64,000 nt of DNA from Methylobacterium bullatum (lineage in GTDB: Bacteria > Pseudomonadota > Alphaproteobacteria > Rhizobiales > Beijerinckiaceae), in assembly GCA_902712845.1 (NCBI GenBank), contig LR743504.1, positions 1,400,001 through 1,464,000 of the forward strand, in the 5' to 3' direction. The translations under genes and the position numbers were made by a program. The notes under the pieces are model-generated. The model was not told the origin of the DNA, made no database searches, and saw only the letters and a list, made by a program, of their open reading frames with translations. Below are positions 17,185-28,900 of this stretch, one piece after another (positions within the stretch are counted from its first letter, which is position 1; every line of letters starts with the position of its first letter).

Positions 17185-18042
17185 TCAGTCGAGGTAGCTC
17201 AGGGCCATGCCCGTCCGGGGATGCGGGAAGACCCCCATCCGCACCCCGTAGATCGCCTCCAGCCCCTCCGGCGTCACGATCTCGGCGGGCGTGCCGCGCG
17301 CGATGAGGCGGCCGCCATGGAGCGCGATGAGGTCGTCGCAGGTGCGGGCCGCCATGTTCACGTCGTGCAGGACCACGATGACGGTGAGGCCGCGCTCCCG
17401 CGACAGCTGGCGCACAAGGGAGAGCACCTCGATCTGGTGGGCGACGTCGAGGGCGGCGATGGGCTCGTCGAGAAGCAGGCAGCCGGCACTCTGCGCCACC
17501 AGCATGGCGAGCCAGACTCGCTGGCGCTCGCCGCCGGAGAGGCTGTCCACCATGCGCTCGGCGAAGGGCGTCACCGTGGTGAGCCGCATCGCTTCGGCGA
17601 CGGCCTCGCGGTCGACCGCGCCCATCCGGCCCAGCGCGCCGTGCCAGGGATAGCGGCCCATGGCGACGAGTTCCCTGACCAGCATGCCGGGCGCCTGCGG
17701 CGTCGTCTGCGGAAGGTAGGCGACCTCGCGGGCGAAGGCGCGGTCCCCGAGCTGTTCGATCGGGGCGCCCTTGAACAGGACGCGTCCGGCGCTCGGAGCC
17801 TGCTGGCGGCCGAGCAGCTTGATCAGCGTCGACTTGCCCGAGCCGTTATGGCCGATGAGGCCGATGACCCGGCCGGCGGGGATGGTCAGGGTCAGCGGCT
17901 GCAGCAGCACGCGCCCGGGCACCGAGAACGTGACGCGGTCGAGGCTGTAGACCGCATCGTCCGGGCCGGAATCTCCCCTTGGTCCCGCATCGGCTCGGAT
18001 CATGGATTTCGTTCGCCCGTTCGACGCTGCAACGCACGCCAT
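17185..18042 (-). CDS. fhuC: Iron-siderophore ABC transporter ATP-binding protein (FhuC/FepC type)
   Basis: A 285-residue ATPase that would power import of ferric siderophore through the FhuB permease encoded at 39974. It has Walker A GHNGSGKST (about residue 69), the signature LSGGERQRVWLAML, Walker B GCLLLDEPIAALD and the switch histidine in VVLHDVN. The VAYLPQTTPQAPGMLVRELVAMGRYPWHG segment is typical of the FhuC/FepC/BtuD subfamily. The gene lies 21 bases after the ornithine monooxygenase and probably shares its promoter. The start may be 13 codons later (MIRADAG). Its partner permease and binding protein are 20 kb away. Confidence 0.85.
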   Translation of the reverse strand: MACVAASNGRTKSMIRADAGPRGDSGPDDAVYSLDRVTFSVPGRVLLQPLTLTIPAGRVIGLIGHNGSGKSTLIKLLGRQQAPSAGRVLFKGAPIEQLGDRAFAREVAYLPQTTPQAPGMLVRELVAMGRYPWHGALGRMGAVDREAVAEAMRLTTVTPFAERMVDSLSGGERQRVWLAMLVAQSAGCLLLDEPIAALDVAHQIEVLSLVRQLSRERGLTVIVVLHDVNMAARTCDDLIALHGGRLIARGTPAEIVTPEGLEAIYGVRMGVFPHPRTGMALSYLD

Positions 18043-18063
18043 GCTGGTGGACCGAGGGCCGCG

Positions 18064-19446
18064 TCAGGCCCGCGCGGCCGTCGTCTGCCGGTCGGCCAGT
18101 AGCGATTGGGCGATCTCATGCCCCCGCATGACCAGGATGGACAAGAGGGTATCGCTCAGGCCGTGGGTGGGTTCGCTGAAACCCTGGAGATAGATGCCCG
18201 GCTCGAAACCGGGGCGGGTGGCGAGACGGTAATCGCGGCCGATGGTGCCGTCGGTGAGATGCGGGGCGAGCGACGGCATGATGGTCTCGAGGCGGTCGCG
18301 GCGATAGCCCGTGGCCAGGATCACGGCGTCGTAGGGTTCCTGCGCGGTGAGCCCCCTGGCGGCGTCCAGGGTTTCGAGGAGGATGGCGCCGGCCTGCTCC
18401 ACGGCCCCGACCACGGTGGTCCTCGGCCGCAGGGCATGGCGATGCTCGCCGCAGACCTTCTGCTGATAGAGGATGTCGAAGATGCGCGTCAGAAGGTCGG
18501 TGTCGATGACCGAGTAGTTGGTGCCGCGGAACTCGTCGATGATGGCCCGGCGCTGGGTCTCGGGCTGTCCGTAGACGAAGTCGGTGAAGTCTGGGTTGAA
18601 GATCTCGTTGACGAAGGGGCTGTCATCGGCGGGCTTCAGTGCCTGCCCGCGGAAGATCATGGAGATGTCCGCGGTAGGAATGCGGCTCTGCAGGTCGAGG
18701 AAGAGCTCGGCCGCCGTCTGGCCCGCGCCGATGACGGCGATGCGCGGGCGGCGTGTGGCGCTGCCCGGGAGGGGAACGCCGTCGATCCGCGACAGGTAGC
18801 GCGACGAGTGGAAGATCCGGGCGCTCCCCTGCAGCTCCTCGAAGACCGGCAGGATGCGCGGCTCGCCTCCGGTGGCGAGGATGACGGCGCGGGTGCGCCG
18901 TCTCCGCTCGCGGCCATCGGCCTTGCGCGAATGGACGAGCAGGTGGCGGATCGTGTCGCCGCGCCCCTCCGGCTCAACGGCCAGCACGGTATCGCCATAG
19001 TCGCAGCGATCGGTGAAATGCCCGGCGACCCAGCGCAGATAGGCGTTGAACTCGATCCGGCTCGGAAAGAACGACTTGCGGTTGATGTAGTCGATGAGCC
19101 GGCCGTGGACATGGAGATAGTTGATGAAGGTGTAGGGGCTCGTCGGATCGCGCAGGGTGACGAGATCCTTCAGGAAGGAGATCTGCATGCCGCTGTCGGG
19201 CAGGAGCATCCCGCCGTGCCAGACGAACTCGTCCTGGCGCTCGAGGAAGCGCACCCGTGGCTGGCGCCCCCGCCGCCGTCCCGCCTCGTCGAGGGCGATG
19301 GCGAGCGACAGGTTCGACGGGCCGAAGCCGATGCCGAGCGCATCGTAGATCGGTGACTCGTCATCGTCCCCGCGCCTCAGCCCCTCGTCCCGGAACACCC
19401 CGCGCAGGGGGAGGGACGTATCCGAGTGGTCGTAGGATTCCGTCAT
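18064..19446 (-). CDS. L-ornithine N5-monooxygenase (PvdA/SidA family)
   Basis: A 460-residue flavin monooxygenase that hydroxylates the side-chain nitrogen of ornithine (or lysine) with NADPH and oxygen, the first step to a hydroxamate siderophore. The FAD site is ALGIGFGPSNLSLAIAL (about residue 38). The conserved MLLPDSGMQISFLKDLVTLRDPTS region contacts substrate, the NADPH site is IAVIGAGQTAAELF, and ILATGYRRD closes the family signature. The NYSVIDTDLL segment favours ornithine over lysine. The start is fixed by GGAGG (19454-19458), seven bases before the ATG. It diverges from mbtH/NRPS and has its own iron-starvation-type promoter. Confidence 0.88.
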   Translation of the reverse strand: MTESYDHSDTSLPLRGVFRDEGLRRGDDDESPIYDALGIGFGPSNLSLAIALDEAGRRRGRQPRVRFLERQDEFVWHGGMLLPDSGMQISFLKDLVTLRDPTSPYTFINYLHVHGRLIDYINRKSFFPSRIEFNAYLRWVAGHFTDRCDYGDTVLAVEPEGRGDTIRHLLVHSRKADGRERRRRTRAVILATGGEPRILPVFEELQGSARIFHSSRYLSRIDGVPLPGSATRRPRIAVIGAGQTAAELFLDLQSRIPTADISMIFRGQALKPADDSPFVNEIFNPDFTDFVYGQPETQRRAIIDEFRGTNYSVIDTDLLTRIFDILYQQKVCGEHRHALRPRTTVVGAVEQAGAILLETLDAARGLTAQEPYDAVILATGYRRDRLETIMPSLAPHLTDGTIGRDYRLATRPGFEPGIYLQGFSEPTHGLSDTLLSILVMRGHEIAQSLLADRQTTAARA

Positions 19447-19519
19447 CACCGAACCTCCATTCCTGCGCCGAGCGACACGGATCACCGCGGCGATCCGCCG
19501 GCGGTCGTCAGGCAAAGGG

Positions 19520-19543
19520 ACGTTCGGACAGGGGAGGGATTTA
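19520..19543 (-). promoter_or_regulatory. Iron-starvation (PvdS/RpoI-type) promoter for the monooxygenase
   Basis: Read on the minus strand, CTAAATCCC is followed after exactly 16 bases by CGT (TAAAT at 19543-19539, CGT at 19522-19520). This is the TAAAT-N16-CGT iron-starvation box of PvdS-like extracytoplasmic-function sigma factors, including the extended CTAAATCCC form. It lies 73 bases upstream of the monooxygenase ATG. No sigma factor gene is in the window. Confidence 0.7.
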
Positions 19544-19575
19544 GGAGCCGCCCGGAAAAATTGTGCGCCGCCGCT

Positions 19576-19599
19576 TAAATTTCGGCGATCCGCCACCGT
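19576..19599 (+). promoter_or_regulatory. Iron-starvation (PvdS/RpoI-type) promoter for mbtH-NRPS
   Basis: TAAAT at 19576-19580 and CGT at 19597-19599 are separated by exactly 16 bases, as in the iron-starvation box. The bases after TAAAT (TTC) fit the extended consensus less well than the opposing copy does. It lies 41 bases before the mbtH ATG, which would give a leader of about 30 bases. Confidence 0.6.
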
Positions 19600-19640
19600 C
19601 TCTGGCTGCAAGACCGACCAATTTCGCGGAGCGCGACGCC

Positions 19641-19856
19641 ATGGCCACCGACGACAGCGAAGCGACGTTCCTCGTCGTGATCAACGGGGAAGAGCAATAT
19701 TCCGTCTGGCCCGCCCATCGCCCGGTGCCGGCCGGATGGAGCGCCACCGGCTTCTCCGGGCCCCGCGCTGCGTGCCTCGATCATATCGACACGGTCTGGA
19801 CCGACATGCGGCCCCTGAGCCTGCGCCGCGCCCTTGCCGGCGACGCCCGCGCCTGA
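19641..19856 (+). CDS. MbtH-like protein
   Basis: A 71-residue NRPS accessory protein that binds adenylation domains and is often needed for their folding or activity. All hallmarks are present: NGEEQYSVWP, PAGW, and the C-terminal CLDHIDTVWTDMRPLSLR. ATG 19641 is chosen because GGAG at 19628-19631 is suitably spaced and the upstream extension does not match the family. It is the first gene of the plus-strand biosynthetic operon, 51 bases before the NRPS gene. Confidence 0.93.
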   Translation: MATDDSEATFLVVINGEEQYSVWPAHRPVPAGWSATGFSGPRAACLDHIDTVWTDMRPLSLRRALAGDARA

Positions 19857-19907
19857 ACCCCGGCGCCCGGTTTCGATGACATCCCCGTTCTAGACTTACC
19901 AGGACAC

Positions 19908-22900
19908 ATGATGACCGACGGTTTCCCGCGCGTGTCGTTGGCGGTCCCGCCCGCCACGGACTTCGTCAGTCACCTGCGCTGGCTGGCCGAGACCCATGGG
20001 GAGGTCTCTGCCCTTCGTTTCCTCGACGACCCGCAACGGGGCGAGGTCGCGGTGACCTACGCGGAGCTCCACCGTCGGGCGCGGGCCATCGCCGTGCGGC
20101 TTCGGCAATCGGCCAGCCCCGGCGACCGGGTCTGCCTCCTGCTCGATACCGGGCTCGACTACGTCGCGGGCTTCTTCGGTTGCCTCCAGGCCGGCCTCAT
20201 CGCCGTCCCGGTGTTCCCGCCCGAGCCGCGCCGGGCGCAGCATCAGGCGCGCATCGCCGCGATCATCGATGACGCCGAGCCGGCCCTGATCCTCGTCCAT
20301 CGCGATGACGCGGACTCCGTTCACGCCATGCTCGCCACGGCGGGAATCCGCAGCGCGGTCCTGCCGGTGGAGGACATCTCGGCGGACGAATCCGGCGACG
20401 CGGAGCCCGCCGGCCGGCTCGAGGCGGCGCCGTCGCCGGAGGACGTCGCCTTCCTGCAATACACGTCGGGCTCCACGGCCCTGCCGAAGGGCGTGATCGT
20501 CAGCCACGCCAACCTCGTCGCTAACGAGCGGCTGATCCGGGTCGGCTTCGATCTCCGCCCCGACGACGTCATGGTGAGCTGGCTTCCGCTCTATCACGAC
20601 ATGGGACTGATCGGCGGCATGCTACAGCCGATCTATGCGGGCATCCTGGGCGTTCTCATGTCGCCCAAGCATTTCCTCGGCCGCCCGGCGCGCTGGCTGG
20701 AAGCCATCCACCATCATCGCGGGACGGTGAGCGGCGGCCCCGATTTCGCGTTCCGCCTGTGCCAGGACAGGGTCGACGACGAGACCGTCGCGCGGCTCGA
20801 CCTGTCCAGCTGGCAGATCGCCTTCTCGGGCTCGGAAATGGTCCGGGCCTCCACCATGGCGGATTTCGCCGAGCGCTTCGCTCCCGCCGGTTTCGACGCC
20901 CGCGCGTTGAGGCCGTCCTACGGCCTGGCGGAAGCGACGCTCTTCCTCACCGCCGGGACGCGCGGCGAGGGCATGCGGTCCCTCGACCTCGATCCCGCCA
21001 CCCTCGCGGAGGGCCGCGCCGTCGCTGCGGCGGACGGCACCCGGCTGGTGGATTGCGGCTTCGAGCAGCCCGAGCATCCGATCCACATCGCCGGCTCCGA
21101 TGGGGAATCGCTGCCGGACGGGACCATCGGAGAGGTCATCGTCTCCGGTCCGAGCCTCGCCCAGGGCTATTGGCGCAACCCGGACGCGACGGCGTCCGCC
21201 TTCGTCGAACGGCACGGTGTCCGCTGCCTGAGGACAGGCGATCTCGGCTTCCTGCACCAGGGTCGGCTCTTCCTCGTCGGGCGCGAAAAGGATCTCATCA
21301 TCCTGCGTGGCCAGAACGTCTATCCGCAGGACGTGGAACGGGTCGTGGAGCAGGGCGTCGACATCCTGCGCCGAGGCCGGATCGCCGCCTTCGCCGTCGA
21401 GCGTGACGGCCGCGAGGGCATCGGCGTGGCGGTGGAGGTGTCGCGCACCGTCCAGAAGCTCGCCGCGCCCGAGGCGATCGCCTCGCTGGTATCGGAGGTC
21501 GTCGCCGACGCCTTCCTCGAGACCGCGCGCGCCGTGGTCCTGCTCAATCCCGGCGGCCTGCCGCGAACATCCAGCGGGAAGATCCAGCGCGGCGCCACGC
21601 GGCGCGGATGGGAGACTGGCTCCCTCGACGCCTACGCGGTGGTGGAGGACGGCCGGCGCATCGATGCGGAGGGCGCGCCGAAATCCGGTGAGACCATGGC
21701 CCTGGCCGGGGTGGACGCGCGCCTCGCCGCGATCTGGTCCGTCTTCCTCGACCGGCGCGACCTCACCCGCGACAGTCATTTCTTCGCCCTCGGCGGCAAT
21801 TCCATCGCGGCCATCGGGATGCTCACCGAGCTACGCGCGGCCATCGGCATCGTGATCCCGCCGCAGACCCTGTTCGCGCATCCCCGGCTGGGGGCTTTCG
21901 CCGATGCGGTCGGGGCGGAGATCGCGGCCGGCACCACGGCTCTCGTGATCGCTCCGGCCTCCCGTGACGGAGCGCTTCCCCTGTCGCTGGCGCAGGAGCG
22001 GCTCTGGTTCGAGGCCGAATTCGGCGATGACGAGCGCCATCATATCGCCGGAGGGATTCACCTCCACGGCGCCCTCGACCGGAGCGCCCTGGACCGCAGC
22101 CTCGCCGTCCTCGTCGCACGGCACGAGGCCTTCCGCACCCGTCTGCACCGGCGGCCCGACGGCCGGGCCGAGCAGGTGATCGTGGCCGGCTGCGACGTCG
22201 CGTTGCCTGAGACCGATCTGACCGGGTTGGACGCGCATGAGCGCGAGGAGCGCTTCGCCGTTCTCTGCCGCGAGGCGGCGGAACGCCCGTTCACCCTCGC
22301 TGGCGGCCCGCTCGCGCGCTTTGCCCTGGTCCGCCTCGACGGGGCCCATCACGTCCTCCTGGTGACCCTGCACCACATCGTGTCCGATGGCTGGTCCATG
22401 GGCGTGATCCTGCGGGAATGGCCGGCGCTCTATCGGGCGGAGGTGGAGGGCCTGCCCGCCGATCTGCCCCCCCTCGCGATCCAGCCGGCCGATATCTCCG
22501 CCTGGCAGGCGAGCGAAACGCGCGCCGATGCGATGGAGGCCGACCTCGCCTGGTGGCGCGACCGCCTCGGCGGCCCCGAGCCCGACCTCTCCCTTACGGA
22601 TCGCCAGCGGCCGGCCGGATCGCCCGACCGCGTCCTCCGGCACGGTTTCGCGATCGGCGAGGGGGCAGGCCGCCAGATCGCGGCTCTGGCCGCCGAGACG
22701 GGCACGTCGCCCTTCACGATCCTACTCGGCGCCTTCGCGCTCTTCCTGCATCGCTACGGCGACACGAGGAGCGTGCGCATCGCCATGCCCGTGGCGGGTC
22801 GCCACCTGCCGGGCGTCGAACACCTCGTCGGGGTGTTCGTGAACACCCTGGTCCTGCCTGTGTCGATCGACCTGGCATCGCCGGGACGCAGCGTCATTAG

Positions 22901-25900
22901 GCAGCTATGGACGATGCTGACCGACGCCCTGGCCCATCAGGATCTGCCCTTCGAGCGCCTGGTGGAGGCGCTCCAGCCGGAACGCGTTCCCGGCCGGGCA
23001 CCCCTGGCCCGCGTGATGATGAGCCAGCAGCCGGCGACCCTGGGTGATCTCGGCACCGTCGCCGGCCTGAAGCTCGAAGCGTTCGGGCAGGATACCGGCA
23101 CGCCCGCCTACGACCTCGTCCTGGAGGTGACGGAGAAGGACGGCGGCCTGTCCGCGACCTTCGCCTATTCCGAAGCCCTTTTCGACCCTGCCACCATCGC
23201 CCGGTTCGAGGAGGGCTACCTCACCCTGCTCGACGGACTGACCGGCACCCCGGCCCATCGCATCGACACGCTCGAACTGGTGTCGGCGGCTTCGCTCGCG
23301 GATCTGTCCTCGCCCTACGCGGACGGGATGCCTCTGTCGGAGGCGCTTGTGCCGGAGCTGATCGGGGCGGCGGCCCTGGCCGATCCCGAGGCGCCGGCGG
23401 TGATCTGCGGGCCGCGCACCACCACGTTCGGCGAGCTCGACCGGGCCGCCAACAGCCTCGCCCACCGGCTGATCCGCGCGGGCATCGGCCCCGGGCGGTG
23501 GTCGCCGTGGCCCTGCCGCGCGGGCCGGACCAGATCGCCGCCTTCCTCGCCATCCTGCGGGCCGGGGGCGCGTTCCTGCCCCTCGATCCAGGCCAGCCGC
23601 GGGCGCGTCTGGCCGCCCTCCTGCGCGATGCCGGCGCCCGCCTGCTGCTGGCGCAGGGCAGCGCTCTCGACGGGCTGGCGCAAGAGGCCGGGATGGGGGA
23701 GGGGGCGAGCCTGGACCTCTCTCGCCTCGACCTCGCCTCCGAGCCCGAGACCGCGCCGTCCCGTACGGCCCATCCGGAGCAACTCGCCTACGTGATCTAC
23801 ACGTCGGGCTCCACCGGGACCCCCAAAGGCGTCGCCGTGGCGCACGGGCCGCTGGCGATGCATGTCCGCGCCACGGGGGCCGTCTACGGTACGGGCCGGG
23901 AGACCCGCGAACTCCACGTCCTGTCGATGAGCTTCGACGGGGCGCAGGAGCGCTGGATGGTGCCCCTGGCCTTCGGCGGCTGCGTCGTGCTCAAGCCCGA
24001 CGGGTTGTGGACCCCGCGCGAGGCGCTGGATGCCATGGAGCGTCATCGCGTGACCCATGCGGGCTTTCCCACCGCCTACATGCACCAACTGGCGCTGGAG
24101 GCCGCCTCCGGCCCGCGGCCGAGCCGGCGCTCCTACGCGTTCGGCGGCGAGGCCCTGTCGCGGGAGAGCTTCGCGCTGATCGGCCGGGCGCTCGACCCGA
24201 CGCTGCTGATCAACGGCTACGGCCCCACCGAGACGGTGATCTCGCCCCTGGTCTGGCGGGCGCGGGCCGGGGACGCGGTGGAGGGGCCTACGCCCCGATC
24301 GGCCGGGCGGTGGGGAGCCGGCGGGCCTACATCCTCGACGCGGCGTTGCAGCCGGTGCCGGTGGGCGTCACCGGGAATTGCATCTGGGGGCGACGGTCTG
24401 GCGCGCGGCTATCTCGGCCGGGCCGGGCAGACGGCGGACCGGTTCATCCCCGACCCGTTCCCGGACCTGTCGGGCCGGGACGGCGGCCGGCTCTACCGCA
24501 CCGGGGATCTGGCGCGCTGGCGGGCGGACGGGACGGTGGAGTATCTCGGCCGGGCGGACGCGCAGGTGAAGCTGCGCGGGTTCCGGATCGAACTCGGCGA
24601 GGTCGAGGCGGCGCTGCTGGCGCAGGAGACCGTGGCGGGCGCGGCGGCGGCGTTGCGCCAGGGCCCGGCGGGTCCGCTGCTGGTGGCCTACGCGGTGGTG
24701 GCGCCGGGGCGGTCCTCGATGCGAGCGCGCTCCGGGCGGACCTCGCCCGGCGGTTGCCGGACTACATGGTGCCGAGCCGGATCGTGGCACTGGAGCGGTT
24801 GCCGCTGACGCCCAACGGCAAGCTCGACCGGGCGGCCCTGCCGGAGCCAGCGCCGCTGGCGGAAGCCGCGAGCGGCCCCTCGCGCCCGCTCACCCCCACC
24901 GAGACGGTGGTGGCCGACATCTGGGCGAAGGCTCTCGGCCTCCCCGCCATCCCGCCCGACCAGAACTTCTTCGAGGCCGGCGGCGATTCCATCCTCAGCC
25001 TGCAGATCGTCGCCCGCCTGCGCGAAGCGGGTTTTGCCGCGACGCCGCGCCAGATCTTCGAGCATCAGACCGTTGCCGCCCTGGCCCGGGTCATCGCCCG
25101 GCCCGATGGGGCGGAGGCGATGGTATCCGTGCCGGAAGGACCCGCGCCCCTCACGCCCATCCAGCATTGGTTCTTCGAACAGCCGATGGCCCGCCGGGAC
25201 CATTGGAACCAGTCCCTCGAACTCGATGCCCGCGCGAGGCTCGACGCCGATCGCCTCGGCGACGCGCTAGCCGCCCTGGTGGCCCATCACGAAGCGTTGC
25301 GCTACGCCTTCGGCCGCGATGCGACCGGAGCCTGGATCCAGAAGCCGGTATCGGCCGCGATGCTCGCCGAGCCCCTGACCATCGTCGATGTGGAGAGCGA
25401 CGAAGAGGCGCAGGTCTGTTTCCTCGCCGCCGAGCGCAGCCTCAATCTCGCCGATGGCCGCGTCTTCGCCGCCATCCTGGCGAACTTCCCCGATGGGCGT
25501 CAGCGCCTGCTTCTCACGGCCCATCACCTCGTGGTGGATGCCGTGTCGTGGCGCATCCTCGTCTCCGACATCGACCTGCTCTATCGGGGCGAAACATCGG
25601 CGCCCGCCGCCGCGACGCCCTTCCGGGCCTGGGCTCACCGCCTGCGTGATTGGGCGGCGGAGATCGCAGTTCGGAGCGAGGCTTGGTTGCCCGCGCCGTC
25701 GGCCGCCCGCCTTCCCGTCGACCGACCCGACGGCGCCCGCGACCAGCATCACGTCGCGACGAGGACACTCGTCCTCGACCCATCCCTCATGTCGGGGCTC
25801 GACCGCCTGCGCACGGCCTACGGGATGCGGCTCGACGAGGTGCTTCTCGCCGGCCTTTCCCGCGCCGTCGCTGCCTGGTCGGGGCACTCGACGCTGGGCG

Positions 25901-28900
25901 TCACCCTGGAGCGCCACGGGCGCGACGGAGACGCCGCGAACCTTCCCCTCGATCGGACGGTCGGCTGGTTCACCACACTGGTTCCGATCACCCTGTCGGT
26001 ATCGTGTCATGTCGGGCGCGATGCGAAGTCGACTAAGGAAGCGGTGCGAACCCTCCGCGGGGACGGCTCTGGCTACTCGGTCCTACGCTACCTCGGCTCG
26101 GAATCCGAGCGCGCGAAACTCTCGGCCCAGCCCTGGCCGGAGGTGACGTTCAATCACCTCGGCACCGTCGCCACCATCGATGCCGGTTCCCTGTTCTCCA
26201 TCGATGCCGAATCGATGCGCCTGTCGGCGGATCCCGCCGCGCCCCTCGGCGCCGAGCTGATCGTCGACAGCTTCCTGCGGGACGGCGCGGTCACCCTGCG
26301 CCTGGGCTACAGCGCCGCCCGTTTCGACGGGGCCACCATGGACCGCCTCGCCGATAGGCTCGGTGCCGCGTTCTCCGCCCTCGCCGAGCACGGCCTCGAC
26401 CCCATGGCCGGCGGCGCGACACCGTCCGATTTTCCGCTGGCCGCCCTGACGCAGGACCAGATCGACGGCCTCGACCTGCGGGACGTCACGGACATCTATC
26501 CGCTGACCCCGACGCAGGGCGGCATCCTGTTCCACGCGCTGGCCGCGCCGGAAGCGGGCCTCTACGTCAACCAGCTCGGCGTCACGATTCGCAACCTCGA
26601 CCCCGACCGTTTTGCGGCCGCTTGGCGCGCGAGCGTCGCCCGTCATCCGATCCTGCGCACGAGCTTCCTCTGGACCGGCGACCTCGCCGCTCCGCTCCAG
26701 CTCGTGCATGCCACCGCCGAACTACCGATCACCCGGCTCGATCTGAGCAGCCGCGCCGACGCCGATCTCGATGAACTGGCGCGGGCCGAGCGCGCCCGCG
26801 GCTTCGACCTCGCGCAGGCACCGCTCATGCGCCTCCTTTTGGTCGATCTCGGCCAAAACCGGCACCGGCTGATCTGGACCTGCCATCATCTTCTCCTCGA
26901 TGGATGGAGCAATGCGCGCCTGATCTCCGAGGTGCTGCGCCACTATGCCGGAGAGGGGGTCGAGGCACCGACCCGCCTGTTCCGCGAACACCTGACCCGG
27001 CTGTCGCAAAGCGACCGCGGCGCCGACGAGGCGTTCTGGCGTGAGGCCCTGGCCGGGCTGGACGAGCCGAGCCTCCTCGCCCCGGCTCTGTCCGGCGAGA
27101 TGGGGGCAAGCGGGCACATCGCCATCGACACTGCCCTCGGCGAGGCGCGGACCGACCGCCTCCAGGCTTTCGCCCGGCGCGAGAAGGTGACGCTGAATAC
27201 GGTGTTCGAGGCGGCCTGGGCGCTGACCCTGAGCCGCTTCACCGGGCGCTCCACCGTGGCCTTCGGCACGACCGGGTCGGGCCGCCCGCCGGACGACGGC
27301 GGAATGCATGGCGTGCTCGGCCTGTTCATCAACACGGTGCCACGCTGTATCGGCTTGCCCGGACATCTGAAGGTCGGGGACTGGCTGCGTCGGCTGCAAG
27401 GCGAGGCTGCGGCCCTGCGCGAGCACGACCTCGCTCCGCTCGCCGACATCCAGGCGTGGGTCGGGCGCGGCGGGCAGCCGCTGTTCGACAGCCTCCTCGT
27501 CGTCGAGAACTACCCCCTCGACGCCGTGGTCCGCGACCGCAGCCTCGGCGGGCTGGAATTCGGCCCGGTCGCGACCCTCGAAGCGACCGACGTTCCCCTC
27601 ACCCTGTCGCTTCTCCTCGACGGTACGCCGCGCCTGAACTGGAGCATCGACCAGGCCCGCATCTCCTCCGCCGAGGTCCGGCGCCTGAACGCGCAGTTGC
27701 AGCACATCCTCGATGCCCTGATGGATGCGGCCGACACCCCCCTCGATGCCCTCTCCCTCGTCCCGCCCGACGAGATCGAGGCGGCACGGCATCGGGCCGC
27801 CGCCCTCCGGCCCTCGCCGGCCGAGCCCGCGATCCATCTCAGGATCGCCCGGCAGGCGAGTCTGCGCCCGCAGGCCGTGGCCGTCACTTGCGAGGGTGAA
27901 CAGGCGACCTATGCCGAACTCGAGGCTAGGGCGGCGCGCCTCGCGCGGCATCTCGTCGTCGAAGGCGTGCGGCCGGGCGATCTCGTCGCCCTCTGCGCCG
28001 AGCGCTCGATCTCCCTCGTCGTCGGCATCCTGGCGATCCTGAAGAGCGGAGCCGGCTATGTTCCTCTCGATCCGGCCTATCCGGCCGACCGCCTCGCCTT
28101 CATGCTCGCCGATTGCGGAGCCCGGCACGTGCTCGCCACGACCGGCCTCGTCGACAGCCTGCCCGAGGGCGGCCCCAGGCCGATCCTCATGGACGGGCCG
28201 GCTGCGTCCGAGGACGACGACACGCCGTTGCCCACGGCACCCCACCCGGAGCAGCCGGCCTATGTGATCTATACGTCCGGCTCCACCGGCCGGCCGAAGG
28301 GCGTCGTGGTCACTCATGCCAACGCGGCGCGACTGCTGACCACCACGCAGGACGATTTCGCCTTCGCCGAAGAAGACGTCTGGACGCTGTTCCATTCCTA
28401 CGGCTTCGATTTCTCGGTCTGGGAGATCTTCGGCGCGCTCTGTCACGGCGGGCGGCTGGTGGTGGTGCCGCGCGAGGTGGCGCGGGCGGCGGACGCGTTC
28501 CTCGACCTTCTCGTCCGCGAGGGCGTGACGGTGCTGAACCAGACCCCATCCGCCTTCCGTCCGCTCATGCAGGCCGCCCTCGCGCGGCCCCGCGGGCTGG
28601 CGCTGCGCCACGTCGTCTTCGGTGGGGAAGCCCTCGACGTGTCCGCCCTTCGGCCTTGGTTCGAGCGTTTCGGCGATGCCTCGCCCCGCCTCGTCAACAT
28701 GTACGGCATCACCGAGACCACGGTTCACGTGACCTATCGTCCGCTCGTCGCCGACGACGCGGATCGGACCGACAGCCCCATCGGCGAGGCCCTGCCGGAT
28801 CTCACCCTGCATCTCCTCGACGCAGCCCTCGACCCTGTGCCGGATGGGGTCGCGGGCGAGCTGCATGTCGGCGGCGCCGGTCTGGCGCAAGGTTATCTCG

